Positions 1-7,221 of a stretch of DNA of 64,000 nucleotides are shown here, piece after piece (position 1 is the stretch's first letter; the number at the start of each line of letters is the position of its first letter). Both the position numbers and the translations under genes were made by a program. Source of the DNA: Clostridiaceae bacterium BRH_c20a (GTDB lineage Bacteria; Bacillota; Peptococcia; Peptococcales; BICA1-8). Location of the stretch: positions 92,051 to 156,050 of the forward strand of contig LADT01000006.1 of NCBI GenBank assembly GCA_000961765.1. Reading direction: 5' to 3'. The notes beneath the pieces were generated by a model that was given only the letters and a program-made list of their open reading frames with translations, searched no databases and was not told the origin of the DNA.

Positions 1-2
1 CA

Positions 3-1181
3 TTATTTTAATGATTTTTTTAGCAGTTGATTAATTTTTTCTGCAGCTGCTTTTTTAACATCCATTGAGACATGTGTGTAAATTTCGGTTGTGTCTCCCT
101 TTGAATGTCGAAGAAGTTCTTGGATTATTCTTTGATTTTCTCCTAACTCTAGGAGCCTGGTTGCAAAAGTATGACGAAGTCCATGTAAGGTTATTTCTTT
201 GGGAATACCGGCTTTTTTCCTCAGTTGATTAAATTTCCTGCTAAAATTTCTTGGATTGATAGGAGTTCCATAATCAGTGCAGAATAATAATTTATGTTCA
301 TTGTTATATTTATCGGCAAACCATTTTTCTAACTGTTTTTGCCTGGTTAAATGTTTGCGTAGAGCATTAACTACAATTTCGGGAAGAGGAATTTTACCTT
401 TTGACGATTTAGTTTTGGGTTCATCTAGGATGAGCCCTTTTTCTTTTGTAATGGCAAGGGCTTGTTTTATCTCTGTATAACCTTCATCTAAGTTTATATC
501 TTGTTCTCTTTGTCCAAGCAATTCTCCTCTTCGCAAACCTGTTCCCAGCAAAGTTAGGAAGGCAGCTCCCCAGCGATCCTCTTGAAGTATATTTATAAAT
601 TTGTCCATTTCCTCCATAGTCATAGCTCGTTTTTCTTTTATTTTCATCTTTGGAAGTACTGCAGCGTCTACTGGGTTCCAACTGATTAATCTATTTTTCA
701 TGGCTTGTTTGATCGCTGAGTTCATAATATGGGCTACCCTTCTAGTGGTAGAGGATGATGAGCCTTCTTTATTCATTTTATTAAGTAGCTTTTGGATGTC
801 ATCTGTCTTTAAGTCTGCCAAAGCAACAGTACCGATAGTAGGTAGGATGTGGGTATTAATATTAGTCATGTAGTTTTCCCAGGTAGAAAGGCGAATCTCT
901 AATTTTTTATAATCATACATATATGTTATTAGCCAGTCACCAAATGTAAGATAGGACTGGGAGTATAGGTCGATACCCATGTTTAATTCTCTTTTTAAAT
1001 CATCAAGTTTTTCTTTAACTTCACCCCGGGAAAAACCATAAACTGATTTTCGCTTTACTTTTCCAGTCGAAGGGTCATTTCCAATTACAAGCTGTCCTAT
1101 CCACTTGCCTTTGTGACGACCGCTGCTACACTTATAAATAGTTCCTTCTCCATTAGCATTTTTTCTCTTCTTATACGCCAA
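3..1181 (-). CDS. int: Tyrosine recombinase / phage integrase
   Basis: It catalyses site-specific integration and excision of the prophage. The N-terminus (about residues 1-60) looks like the AP2-type arm-binding domain, followed by a SAM-like core-binding domain (about 70-175) and the catalytic domain. With the TTG start at 1181, the catalytic residues seen are R217 in GTGLRRGELL, H333 and R336 in LHGLRHTF, H359 in LLRHS and Tyr368. The GTG at 1190 overlaps the Shine-Dalgarno sequence AAGGAGG, while TTG at 1181 lies 7 bases after it, so TTG is preferred (392 aa). It is transcribed leftwards, towards the predicted attL beyond the window edge. Full length; function is firm. Confidence 0.95.
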   Translation of the reverse strand: MAYKKRKNANGEGTIYKCSSGRHKGKWIGQLVIGNDPSTGKVKRKSVYGFSRGEVKEKLDDLKRELNMGIDLYSQSYLTFGDWLITYMYDYKKLEIRLSTWENYMTNINTHILPTIGTVALADLKTDDIQKLLNKMNKEGSSSSTTRRVAHIMNSAIKQAMKNRLISWNPVDAAVLPKMKIKEKRAMTMEEMDKFINILQEDRWGAAFLTLLGTGLRRGELLGQREQDINLDEGYTEIKQALAITKEKGLILDEPKTKSSKGKIPLPEIVVNALRKHLTRQKQLEKWFADKYNNEHKLLFCTDYGTPINPRNFSRKFNQLRKKAGIPKEITLHGLRHTFATRLLELGENQRIIQELLRHSKGDTTEIYTHVSMDVKKAAAEKINQLLKKSLK

Positions 1182-1212
1182 ATATAGCACCTCCTTTTAA
1201 ATGCCCAGAATG

Positions 1213-1246
1213 TATGTTCGGTGTGATAGTGAAAATATTACCTGCC
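1213..1246 (+). repeat. 34-bp direct repeat, copy 1 (upstream of int)
   Basis: The pattern is TATGTTCG, 8 bases, GTGAAAATAT, then TACCTGCC. The same pattern with the same spacing recurs at 2835-2868 (25 of 34 positions identical by eye). Each copy lies just upstream of a leftward gene (int and the secreted protease). On the minus strand it sits at the tail of a terminator-like hairpin. Confidence 0.6.
1215..1229 (+). promoter_or_regulatory. Candidate integrase arm-type site, left copy
   Basis: TGTTCGGTGTGATAG occurs here and as an exact inverted copy at 40957-40971, about 60 bp inside the right attachment core. A perfect 15-bp match near each prophage end fits arm-type sites bound by the integrase N-terminal domain. 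A site upstream of int and a site near attP are usual for this family, but the assignment is inference. Confidence 0.4.
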
Positions 1247-1261
1247 TTATTAGCAGGTAAT
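1237..1261 (-). terminator. Hairpin after the secreted protease gene
   Basis: ATTACCTGC and GCAGGTAAT pair around a 7-base loop, with ATTTTC downstream on the minus strand. It lies 16 bases past the stop of the protease gene, whose transcript reads leftwards, and upstream of int. Confidence 0.55.
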
Positions 1262-1276
1262 ATAAACTTATTTAAC

Positions 1277-2812
1277 TTAATATTGATCCAAAAACATTTG
1301 TCGAGTTTGCAAATATTGAGTAAACTCATTATTTGCAATATTAATTAAGGTGTTAGCAGCATCGATGCTGCTCGATCCGTTAAAGGGATCCATTATTCCT
1401 TGATAATAAAAGTTATAAACTGCTATTTCTTTATCCAGAATAGAAATGAGAGATTGTTTGAGATTTATTATTTCGTCATAAACAGGAGAGTATGAATTAA
1501 CTTTATTTTTTAAATTATTTAGTCTTGGTAGAATGGTGTTATTTATTGTATATGCATCGGCAAACAAGCCTTGATTTAATTTAATATTAAAAATATCATT
1601 TATTTCTTTTTGCCATTGATAATCTTCTGTCCAATAGGAGTCAAAATCATCTTTTAAAGAGTATTTCTCTTGTAATAAAAGAATCTCATAATACTGAGAT
1701 GGGATTGCGAAGTTAAAATTAAGAGATTGTATGCCAGCAAAATTGACTCCAATACATTCGCCATATAAATTTACTGCTGGTCCACCACTGCTTCCCGGAG
1801 CCGTTACCGCATCATACTGTATTGTTTTAAAAGTTCCTTGCCATGCTTCCGATGCTCTATCTTCTCTTATTGCATTAATCATCCCTTTTGTAACAGTCCC
1901 CGTATAGCCCAAGGGATTTCCGAACACAATTACTTCATCCCCAGGGCTTAAAACATCAGTTGAAGCAAATTTTTTTATATATGGCACATCAGTTTGAGTA
2001 TTTACTTTGAGCATTGCTAAATCAAAATAGTTATTTATTTTTGTAAGTGTTGCTGGATACTTATAACCTTCTAATGTAGTTACGGTTATCCATTGGGTTC
2101 CTCTTACAACATGGGCATTAGTTACTACTTTACCATCCGGACTTACAAAGAAACCGCTGCCGAGTCCGTTGTTTGTTTCTACCAATAATGTTGCCGGTTG
2201 TATTTCCTGAACTATCTCTCGAACTATCTTTTTTTCTCCTTCTATTTGTCGGGTGCTCATAGACATTTTGTTATTAGCAATCGAATATGCTGAAGATTCT
2301 ATCTTCAAGCCTGACTGGTTGTCCCAATCTATTTTTAATCCAAAATCATTTACTCCAAATTTCCATGTTAACGGGAAATAGGTTATATCTCTAAATGTTA
2401 AAAGAGGAAACTCCTCAGAATTATTATCTATCGGTCTATTATTTACAGTTATTTTAAATTCAGGAAGTTGGGCAGTATATTTCTTTCCAATAATATTATT
2501 TGTTCCTGTTTCTTGTTTTAATTCTGATACTTGATTATTTTCGTATTTTTTAATAAAAAGACCATCATTGTTATCCCAAATAATTATCAAATCTAAGGCG
2601 TTCCCCATGCTTTGAGTTAATGGGAAGTATGTAATATCTTTGTAAATTAAAAATGGGTATGTTCTATTGGAATTATTTATTGCTTGCCCATTTACTTCTG
2701 TTTGATAGGATGGGATTGTTACCGTAACTGTTTTTGGTGCAGCGAGAGTAGGAGAAGTAAATAATAAAATAAAAAAGACTAAAACAATTGAAAACTTAAA
2801 TCGTAATCTCAT
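1277..2812 (-). CDS. Secreted HtrA-like serine protease with two stalk-type repeats
   Basis: An exported trypsin-fold protease of 511 aa. Residues 1-24 are a signal peptide ending TSPTLAA. Residues about 28-90 and 113-172 are two copies of a copper-amine-oxidase-N-like module (ITYFPLT in both), common on clostridial surface proteins. Residues about 205-375 form the S1C protease domain: His234 in TNAHVV, Asp264 in YFDLAM, Ser342 in PGSSGGP. No PDZ domain follows; the last 130 residues are helical and unassigned. It lies between int and immA and is flanked by two copies of a 34-bp repeat, so it is probably a lysogenic-conversion gene. The start has SD AAAGGAGG. Substrate unknown. Confidence 0.88.
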   Translation of the reverse strand: MRLRFKFSIVLVFFILLFTSPTLAAPKTVTVTIPSYQTEVNGQAINNSNRTYPFLIYKDITYFPLTQSMGNALDLIIIWDNNDGLFIKKYENNQVSELKQETGTNNIIGKKYTAQLPEFKITVNNRPIDNNSEEFPLLTFRDITYFPLTWKFGVNDFGLKIDWDNQSGLKIESSAYSIANNKMSMSTRQIEGEKKIVREIVQEIQPATLLVETNNGLGSGFFVSPDGKVVTNAHVVRGTQWITVTTLEGYKYPATLTKINNYFDLAMLKVNTQTDVPYIKKFASTDVLSPGDEVIVFGNPLGYTGTVTKGMINAIREDRASEAWQGTFKTIQYDAVTAPGSSGGPAVNLYGECIGVNFAGIQSLNFNFAIPSQYYEILLLQEKYSLKDDFDSYWTEDYQWQKEINDIFNIKLNQGLFADAYTINNTILPRLNNLKNKVNSYSPVYDEIINLKQSLISILDKEIAVYNFYYQGIMDPFNGSSSIDAANTLINIANNEFTQYLQTRQMFLDQY

Positions 2813-2834
2813 AAAGAACCTCCTTTATAGAATA

Positions 2835-2868
2835 TATGTTCGATTATTGGGTGAAAATATAACCCGCC
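2835..2868 (+). repeat. 34-bp direct repeat, copy 2 (upstream of protease)
   Basis: TATGTTCG, 8 bases, GTGAAAATAT, AACCCGCC; it matches the copy at 1213-1246 in both conserved blocks and in spacing. The two copies bracket the protease gene. Confidence 0.6.
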
Positions 2869-2879
2869 AAAGCGAGTTG
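2862..2879 (-). terminator. Hairpin after immA-like gene
   Basis: On the minus strand AACTCGC and GCGGGTT pair (one G-T) around TTTG, followed by ATATTTTC. It lies 22 bases past the stop of the ImmA-like gene and, with the adjacent repeat, separates it from the protease transcript. Confidence 0.5.
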
Positions 2880-2901
2880 ATTCACAATATTGTTAGTTTT
2901 A

Positions 2902-3327
2902 TTAAGTTATTAGTTTTATCTTAGCCAATTCTATTGGTACTTGTACTCTTGCTGCATATTGCTCTATGTTTTCACCATATTCCGGTGGGGTATCAGAGAG
3001 GAGAAGGATGGCTGCGAAATAATTTGCTTGGTATTCTTGCTTATTTAAACTATAGTGAGTCTGTTCTTCGAGAAAGAAATATCCAACTCCGACTGGTGAA
3101 ACTTCATGATGACCTAACTCGTGAGCCAAGACTGCTCTTTGTATATGTTCATTTAGTTCTGAATTTAGACCAATCACTTTTTTGTTACCCAATTCAATAA
3201 TTAGTCCTCGGATTTTTTTGAATGGAAAAAATACCACCTGTATCCCTAGGCATTCTGCTAACTCAAAGGGGTCGCGGGTGGTGTATTTATTAGTTAGATT
3301 GTTTGCAGCATCTATTATGTATTTCAT
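2902..3327 (-). CDS. immA: ImmA/IrrE-family metallopeptidase
   Basis: A small zinc peptidase of 141 aa with the motif LAHELGHHEVS (His-Glu-x-x-His). In ICEBs1 and many Firmicute prophages ImmA cleaves the CI-type repressor to release lysis or transfer. Here it lies downstream of a CI-like repressor (3618-3977) in the same leftward unit, with a short coiled-coil gene between them. It has the usual single-domain ImmA length. That it cleaves this particular repressor is inference from position. Confidence 0.88.
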   Translation of the reverse strand: MKYIIDAANNLTNKYTTRDPFELAECLGIQVVFFPFKKIRGLIIELGNKKVIGLNSELNEHIQRAVLAHELGHHEVSPVGVGYFFLEEQTHYSLNKQEYQANYFAAILLLSDTPPEYGENIEQYAARVQVPIELAKIKLIT

Positions 3328-3342
3328 AGGTTTTTACACCTC

Positions 3343-3606
3343 TTATTTAACTCTTTTGATAATAAATTCCTCGTGTTTTTGCACTTCTTGCTCGATTCTG
3401 TCAAGCTTCTGACTATTCTGCATATAACCATCAAAGAGAGCTTGGAGTTTTTCACCGTGATTATATTCAATTCGGGCGAGGTTTTGTTCTAATCTTCTAA
3501 TATCACCTTTTAATTCTTGAAAGTCATCCTTAGTCGCCATATTAGCTTTCATTTCCTGCATATCTATATACATTTTTTCTATTAGCTCATAAAGTTTATT
3601 ATCCAC
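3343..3606 (-). CDS. Small coiled-coil protein in the immunity operon
   Basis: About 87 aa with long charged helices and heptad-like spacing (for example LKGDIRRLEQNLARIEYNH); no enzymatic motif. An ATG at 3621 overlaps the stop of the repressor gene (ATGA) but is too close to any SD, whereas GTG at 3606 follows GAGGTG by about 7 bases, so GTG is preferred. It is co-transcribed between repressor and ImmA. Similar short coiled-coil proteins accompany repressors in other Firmicute prophages; its role is unknown. Confidence 0.7.
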   Translation of the reverse strand: MDNKLYELIEKMYIDMQEMKANMATKDDFQELKGDIRRLEQNLARIEYNHGEKLQALFDGYMQNSQKLDRIEQEVQKHEEFIIKRVK

Positions 3607-3617
3607 AATACTACACC

Positions 3618-3977
3618 TCATTTCCTTTTATTAATCTGTTTCCATGCTACCTTTATAAATTCGAGCAAATCTTCCTTATCTTCCTCATCCAGAGGAACAC
3701 CATCAAATTGGACATTGCTTTTTTTGAGGAGTTCTTCAATTTCTATTTCTGAAGAATCGTCTAGATTTGAATTGCGAATGCTTGTACGCCCAAGGAGGTA
3801 GTCAACAGACACATTGAAGAATTTAGCTAATTTATTTAATAATTCAAAATCTGGTTCGCGCTCACTAATTTCATACTTAGACATAGCGTGATAAGTGACA
3901 CCAATTTTTTTTGCTAAATCATCTCTTGATATATCCATTTCTTCTCTAAGAAGCTTAATTCTGTCGCCAAATTTCAT
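3618..3977 (-). CDS. CI-like phage repressor, XRE-family HTH
   Basis: A 119-aa DNA-binding regulator that should maintain lysogeny. Residues about 5-60 are a helix-turn-helix of the HTH_3/XRE family (DDLAKKIGVTYHAMSKYE, then LAKFFNVSVDYLLGR). The C-terminal 50 residues are acidic, probably for dimerisation or ImmA recognition. There is no LexA/CI S24 peptidase domain, which fits inactivation by the neighbouring ImmA. It is divergent from a Cro-like gene at 4140, with an operator array in the gap. Function firm by architecture and position. Confidence 0.9.
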   Translation of the reverse strand: MKFGDRIKLLREEMDISRDDLAKKIGVTYHAMSKYEISEREPDFELLNKLAKFFNVSVDYLLGRTSIRNSNLDDSSEIEIEELLKKSNVQFDGVPLDEEDKEDLLEFIKVAWKQINKRK

Positions 3978-4013
3978 AATAATTACCTCACAAATTATCT
4001 TATAAATTGATAT

Positions 4014-4120
4014 TATACTAATTGTCCAACAAAGAAAATAAAATAGACAAAATGGGTAATCTTGCTTGACATTTGGACAAAACGTCTATAAAATGTTATT
4101 AGAACTAGACGAAATGTCTA
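4014..4120. promoter_or_regulatory. Four-site phage operator array
   Basis: Four 15-bp sites related to TRGACAAAANGTCTA: 4014-4028 (minus strand, TGGACAATTAGTATA), 4044-4058 (TAGACAAAATGGGTA), 4074-4088 (TGGACAAAACGTCTA) and 4106-4120 (TAGACGAAATGTCTA). Start-to-start spacing is 30, 30 and 32 bp, about three helical turns, so bound dimers would face the same side. Site three fills the spacer of the rightward promoter. A fifth, near-perfect copy lies at 4333-4347. Confidence 0.8.
4066..4094 (+). promoter_or_regulatory. Rightward early promoter (PR-like)
   Basis: TTGACA at 4066-4071 and TAAAAT at 4089-4094 with a 17-bp spacer. The spacer is almost entirely operator site three (4074-4088), so repressor binding would block RNA polymerase directly. 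It drives the Cro-like gene and the early right operon. Confidence 0.8.
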
Positions 4121-4139
4121 AAAAGGAAGGTGAGACCAT

Positions 4140-4361
4140 ATGAGAGAGGCATTAAAAAAGGCCAGGTTAGCTAAAGGATTATCTATCGAAGAAATTGCTG
4201 AAAAAATCGGTGTAACCCCGTCTGTTTTTTATAAATGGGAGGACGGGACAAGAGATCCATTAATGAAAAATGCTAGAAAGGTTGCTGAAATATTAGAAAC
4301 AAATGTTGAGGAACTTTTTTTTAACAATAAATTAGACAAAACGTCTAGCGAAGTTGCGTGA
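4140..4361 (+). CDS. Cro-like XRE-family regulator
   Basis: A 73-aa helix-turn-helix protein (IEEIAEKIGVTPSVFYKWED), first gene of the rightward early operon and divergent from the CI-like repressor. By position it is the Cro-type or early regulator that competes for the operators. SD AAGGAAGGTGAG precedes ATG. Its last codons contain a fifth operator copy (4333-4347), so repression might also block elongation. Confidence 0.85.
   Translation: MREALKKARLAKGLSIEEIAEKIGVTPSVFYKWEDGTRDPLMKNARKVAEILETNVEELFFNNKLDKTSSEVA
4333..4347 (+). promoter_or_regulatory. Distal intragenic operator copy
   Basis: TAGACAAAACGTCTA has perfect TAGAC/GTCTA half-sites, matching the array at 4014-4120 but lying 227 bp further on, inside the end of the Cro-like gene. 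It could allow DNA looping between repressor oligomers or act as a roadblock. Confidence 0.6.
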
Positions 4362-4678
4362 TAGGCCGCGATGATATGAACGAAGCAGAACGAGATGCCT
4401 TAAAAGCACAACTGAAAGCAGAGATACTCAAAGAATTGTTTGATGTTTCTGTAAGTAGAAGTCCGAGGCTTTGGGATAAAGTTAGAAAAATGATTGAGGC
4501 TGAGCTTGGTGGTTATTCTCCAAAGCAAAAACACAATATCATTAATGGAATTTCAGCAATAGTTAGAAGTCGCCTTGATATAAGGCAAGTTGCAAATATA
4601 ACGGAAGCTAACTTCCCAATAGCGAAAGATATTGCGGTCAAAGTGTTATGCATCCTAAAAGAAGACAAAGCGGGATAG
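4358..4678 (+). CDS. Phage early protein, weakly ORF6C-like
   Basis: A 106-aa soluble protein not confidently recognised. The C-terminal part (NGISAIVRSRLDIRQVANIT, then AKDIAVKVLCILKED) has the feel of the C-terminal ORF6C/KilA-associated domain found in early phage regulators. GTG at 4358 overlaps the previous stop (GTGA), suggesting translational coupling; ATG at 4376 is an alternative with no better SD. It lies in the early operon next to the Cro-like gene, so a regulatory or replication-associated role is plausible. Confidence 0.65.
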   Translation: MIGRDDMNEAERDALKAQLKAEILKELFDVSVSRSPRLWDKVRKMIEAELGGYSPKQKHNIINGISAIVRSRLDIRQVANITEANFPIAKDIAVKVLCILKEDKAG

Positions 4679-4691
4679 GAGGTGAGGGAGG

Positions 4692-4838
4692 ATGGATTAC
4701 AAAGCAGTTTTGGAAGAACAGATTGAAATTTTGCGGGAGCGGCAGAAGGAGTTGGAAAAAGATCGCAGCGATGATGGTACTCAAAAAATAATTACACTTT
4801 CTCAACAAATTCATTATCTAGTAAGTCAATTAATGTAA
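4692..4838 (+). CDS. Spo0E-like short protein (48 aa)
   Basis: Starts at ATG 4692 after a strong SD (AGGTGAGGGAGG). The 48 residues include IEILRERQKELEKDRSDDG and then ITLSQQIHYLVSQLM, which follows the Spo0E-like pattern: a first helix with IE-L and a second helix with L-SQ---D-L. Spo0E-family phosphatases dephosphorylate Spo0A-P and delay sporulation in Bacillus. Here the position of the conserved Asp after SQ reads His, so activity is doubtful. If real, the prophage may influence host sporulation. Identification is by pattern only. Confidence 0.55.
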   Translation: MDYKAVLEEQIEILRERQKELEKDRSDDGTQKIITLSQQIHYLVSQLM

Positions 4839-4843
4839 AGGAT

Positions 4844-4871
4844 GGGCTAGACTGGGTCAACAGTCCAGCCC
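4844..4871. terminator. Convergent hairpin
   Basis: GGGCTaGACTG and CAGTCcAGCCC pair with one internal A-C mismatch around a 6-base loop, between a rightward and a leftward gene. There is no U-tract on either strand, so it is a weak or non-classical terminator. Confidence 0.4.
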
Positions 4872-4878
4872 GAGGAAG

Positions 4879-5061
4879 TTACTCTTTGAGATGGACCATT
4901 AATTTTTTATGGTACTTTCTCAAAGATTCATATACTGCTGTTTTAATTATGTCGAGCATATCTTCTTCAGTTAACTTTTTATTGCTGGTAAAAGTTTTGG
5001 CTGAATAGGCATTATCAACAATTTTATCAATATCAAACTTTTGGAGATTTATTTCTTTCAT
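4879..5061 (-). CDS. Small leftward phage protein of unknown function
   Basis: A 60-aa reading frame starting at ATG 5061, with GGAGG 8 bases upstream, which rules out the longer upstream extension. It is highly charged and helical (LTEEDMLDIIKTAVYESLRK) with no cysteines or membrane segment. It is one of the few leftward genes inside the early right operon, so it probably has its own promoter and may be expressed in the lysogen. Not recognised. Confidence 0.6.
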   Translation of the reverse strand: MKEINLQKFDIDKIVDNAYSAKTFTSNKKLTEEDMLDIIKTAVYESLRKYHKKLMVHLKE

Positions 5062-5153
5062 TCTCAGCACCTCCTTTCGTAGTGTGATAGCTTGGACAAC
5101 TACCATTTCTACACAGGGGAGGTAAAACTTGTAAATAAGAGGAGGTAACCATA

Positions 5154-5459
5154 TTGGAAAACCAAGTATTGCCCGAACAAAAGCAGATGATTGAGCTACT
5201 TGAATCTCTACTTGCCCAGGTGAGAGGACCATCCGGTCGCCGGTACGAGGATTTGCCGGACATGATGGATATAAACGAGCTTAAGACTTACTTAAATATC
5301 GGGATTAATGCCACTAGAGACCTTGTTAAGCTGGATGATTTTCCGAAGTTTCCGTATCTGAATACTCATCTATATCCTAAGGAGCTGGTTAGGGAGTGGA
5401 TTTATGAGCGGGCAAGAGGGAAGTGGCAGCGGAGGCTCAAGAAGGTAGTTGGGAGTTAG
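5154..5459 (+). CDS. Excisionase/MerR-like DNA-binding protein
   Basis: 101 aa, TTG start 8 bases after AGGAGG. The core MDINELKTYLNIGINATRDL followed by KFPYLNTHLYPKELVREWI resembles the winged helix HTH_17/excisionase fold, in which a short HTH is followed by a wing and a WI(x)E helix. An N-terminal coiled helix of about 35 residues precedes it. In a prophage early region such a protein may be Xis or an early regulator; it is distant from int, so Xis is not certain. Confidence 0.7.
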   Translation: MENQVLPEQKQMIELLESLLAQVRGPSGRRYEDLPDMMDINELKTYLNIGINATRDLVKLDDFPKFPYLNTHLYPKELVREWIYERARGKWQRRLKKVVGS

Positions 5460-5636
5460 ATGAACATACCGCAAATTGTTGTCCCGGAGGATAAGGAGAA
5501 AATTAAACGGCAGATAACGGCTTTAGAATATCTGATTTCCAAAGACACCAACGAAAAAGATAGGCAAATTCATAAGACAGCATTAAGAGATCTGGTAAAA
5601 ATTTTGGAGGAGAAAGGGAGTCCTGACTTGAGTTGA
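5460..5636 (+). CDS. Small helical phage protein (58 aa)
   Basis: ATG at 5460 touches the stop of the preceding gene (TAGATG). The product is charged and predicted helical (VPEDKEKIKRQITALEYLIS), with no known motif. It continues the early operon, and coupled translation is likely as no good SD is seen. Function unknown. Confidence 0.55.
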   Translation: MNIPQIVVPEDKEKIKRQITALEYLISKDTNEKDRQIHKTALRDLVKILEEKGSPDLS

Positions 5637-5696
5637 AACAAAGGGGGTCTGCAACACTGTTTGTAAAAAATGTGTAGCAAAGGAGGGAAAAATTGC

Positions 5697-5876
5697 ATGA
5701 GGCATTTATATAGGATTTATTTCATTAATGGTACATCAGCGGATGTTGACAGTAAAAGAGGATTGATAGCATTCCTTAAAACGCTTGAGCCTACGCAAAT
5801 TAGCAAGGTTGTTTATTACAAAGCAAATGGTTTTTGGGTGGATGTGACCAGCATTTATTTAAAAAATAAATGCTGA
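5697..5876 (+). CDS. Small phage protein of unknown function
   Basis: 59 aa, starting at ATG 5697 with AAGGAGG 10 bases upstream. It reads like a small alpha/beta protein (YRIYFINGTSADVDSKRG), similar in style to short host-modifying early proteins. No catalytic motif or cysteine pair. Not recognised. Confidence 0.6.
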   Translation: MRHLYRIYFINGTSADVDSKRGLIAFLKTLEPTQISKVVYYKANGFWVDVTSIYLKNKC

Positions 5877-5940
5877 CGCTGTTCAACAATTAAGCGAAAT
5901 TTGCCCGGAGAAGATCCGGGACTTGAGAGGGGGTGAAGGG

Positions 5941-6156
5941 GTGAGTGAACGAAGAGTGCTAATAGCTGGTTGTCTGGTGCAGAAAGGGAAAGAGTGGACA
6001 AGGTATGTTGGAAAACTGTTAAAAGACGGAAGGCTATATGTTATTCTCAAAGATTTCAATGGGCAAGAAATAGCCGTTCCTAAAAGTGATGTGGAATGGA
6101 AAGATGATCGATTTATCTGTCAACCACAGGATAACACGGAACTTACGGCAGTGTAA
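5941..6156 (+). CDS. Small phage protein, beta-rich
   Basis: 71 aa from GTG 5941 (GGGGGTGA upstream). Strand-rich with charged loops (VGKLLKDGRLYVILKDFNG), possibly a small OB/SH3-like barrel. It lies in the early operon; function unknown. Confidence 0.6.
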   Translation: MSERRVLIAGCLVQKGKEWTRYVGKLLKDGRLYVILKDFNGQEIAVPKSDVEWKDDRFICQPQDNTELTAV

Positions 6157-6210
6157 GGTAGCGCTCATTCGAATTTTGGACAAGTTTTGTCGGAAAGGAG
6201 GAATAAGTCG

Positions 6211-6687
6211 ATGTACAAAGGGTACCGCAACATGCAGACCAAAGTAGCTGCAGTAAAGCTTGGAATTCATGAGAGGACTCTTAATCGGTATGAAAGCGAG
6301 GGAAATGTTCCCCCGGGTATAGTACTTATGATGGCTCAAGTATACGGTGATAAGAAAATCATTCATGATCACTGCGCTAATATGTGTCCCATTGGGAGGC
6401 AGTTTCACCTACGACTAGAGCATAAGGCACTTCCTGAAACGGTATTGGAATTACTTAAAGAATTGACTGACGTTAAGAAGCTGACAGATAATCTTATGGA
6501 TATTACTTACGATGGCGTAATTGATCAGGATGAGCAGAAGGACTTTGACAGGATCGTAAAGGAGCTTACGCAGTTGGAAAGGGCAATTAAACAGATTAAG
6601 CTACATATTTCAAAGAGCAGGCACATCTCGCTTGTAGCTGAAATGAGAACAAAAAAAGAACCTGTGCTCGCAACACAGGCCCTTTGA
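6211..6687 (+). CDS. HTH-containing early phage regulator
   Basis: 158 aa, ATG 6211 with AAGGAGG 9 bases upstream. The N-terminal helix-turn-helix (TKVAAVKLGIHERTLNRYES) is followed by HDHCANMCPIGRQF and a long coiled-coil C-terminal half (LLKELTDVKKLTDNL to IKQIKLHI). Proteins of this layout, an XRE-like HTH plus a coiled coil, are common in Firmicute prophage early operons; target and function are unknown. The pair of Cys residues near position 60 could bind metal with neighbouring His. Confidence 0.75.
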   Translation: MYKGYRNMQTKVAAVKLGIHERTLNRYESEGNVPPGIVLMMAQVYGDKKIIHDHCANMCPIGRQFHLRLEHKALPETVLELLKELTDVKKLTDNLMDITYDGVIDQDEQKDFDRIVKELTQLERAIKQIKLHISKSRHISLVAEMRTKKEPVLATQAL

Positions 6688-6756
6688 TGGAAGTATTTAA
6701 ATATTTGTCGCTTTTATTTTATCACTACGAATATAGGTACGCAAGGAGTGATTGGA

Positions 6757-6954
6757 TTGGTAGTAACCGATAACACTACCCAAATGATAAAAAATCTTAT
6801 GCTGCAAACTCACATAACTACCGAAGATTTCTGTAATTGCTGTCCCCATGGGATTGATGGGATTGATAATATTGAGGATTGTAGCTGTGATGATGAAGAT
6901 GTATGTCCATTACATGAACTGGGGCTGTTTAAAGAGGAGGGAGCAGATGCTTAA
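6757..6954 (+). CDS. Cysteine-rich small phage protein
   Basis: 65 aa. TTG at 6757 lies 8 bases after AAGGAG, while the upstream GTG overlaps the SD. Cysteines cluster as FCNCCPHG, DCSCDDED and VCPLHE, so metal binding is likely. It overlaps the next gene by 8 bases. Function unknown. Confidence 0.6.
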   Translation: MVVTDNTTQMIKNLMLQTHITTEDFCNCCPHGIDGIDNIEDCSCDDEDVCPLHELGLFKEEGADA

Positions 6955-7210
6955 AGTTGATGTCATAAATGGGAATCTGGCCGTGAAACTCGATACTACT
7001 CTTGAATTGGAGCGAGATGCAACATGTGTAAAATGCGGGTCTGTGCTTAATCTATCCCTTGGTTATTGTGAGAGCTGCGTAAAACAGCACTTGGAATCGT
7101 TTAAGAGTGATTTGGAATATCTGTTGCAGGATTATCCGGATGTGAAACTAGTGCCTAAGGGACCTAACTTAATTATCAGGCATAAGTATGGGGAAGAAAT
7201 ATATTTTTAA
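6947..7210 (+). CDS. Zinc-ribbon phage protein
   Basis: 87 aa from ATG 6947, with AGGAGGGAG just upstream. CVKCG and CESCV form a four-cysteine zinc ribbon in the middle of the protein. It precedes the SbcC-like ATPase by 11 bases and is likely co-translated with the recombination module. Specific role unknown. Confidence 0.65.
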   Translation: MLKVDVINGNLAVKLDTTLELERDATCVKCGSVLNLSLGYCESCVKQHLESFKSDLEYLLQDYPDVKLVPKGPNLIIRHKYGEEIYF

Positions 7211-7221
7211 GGAGGACGAGC

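Noticed and set aside
5062..5232. N-terminal extension of the leftward gene ending at 4879
   Set aside because: A good SD precedes ATG 5061, and the extension overlaps the rightward HTH gene at 5154.
6173..6192. GACAA/TTGTC inverted repeat resembling the phage operator
   Set aside because: The half-site spacing is different from the 15-bp operators at 4014-4347, so it is not counted as a repressor site.
6660..6680. CCTGTG/CACAGG hairpin at the end of the 6211-6687 gene
   Set aside because: Short stem inside the coding end with no U-run after it; not enough for a terminator call.
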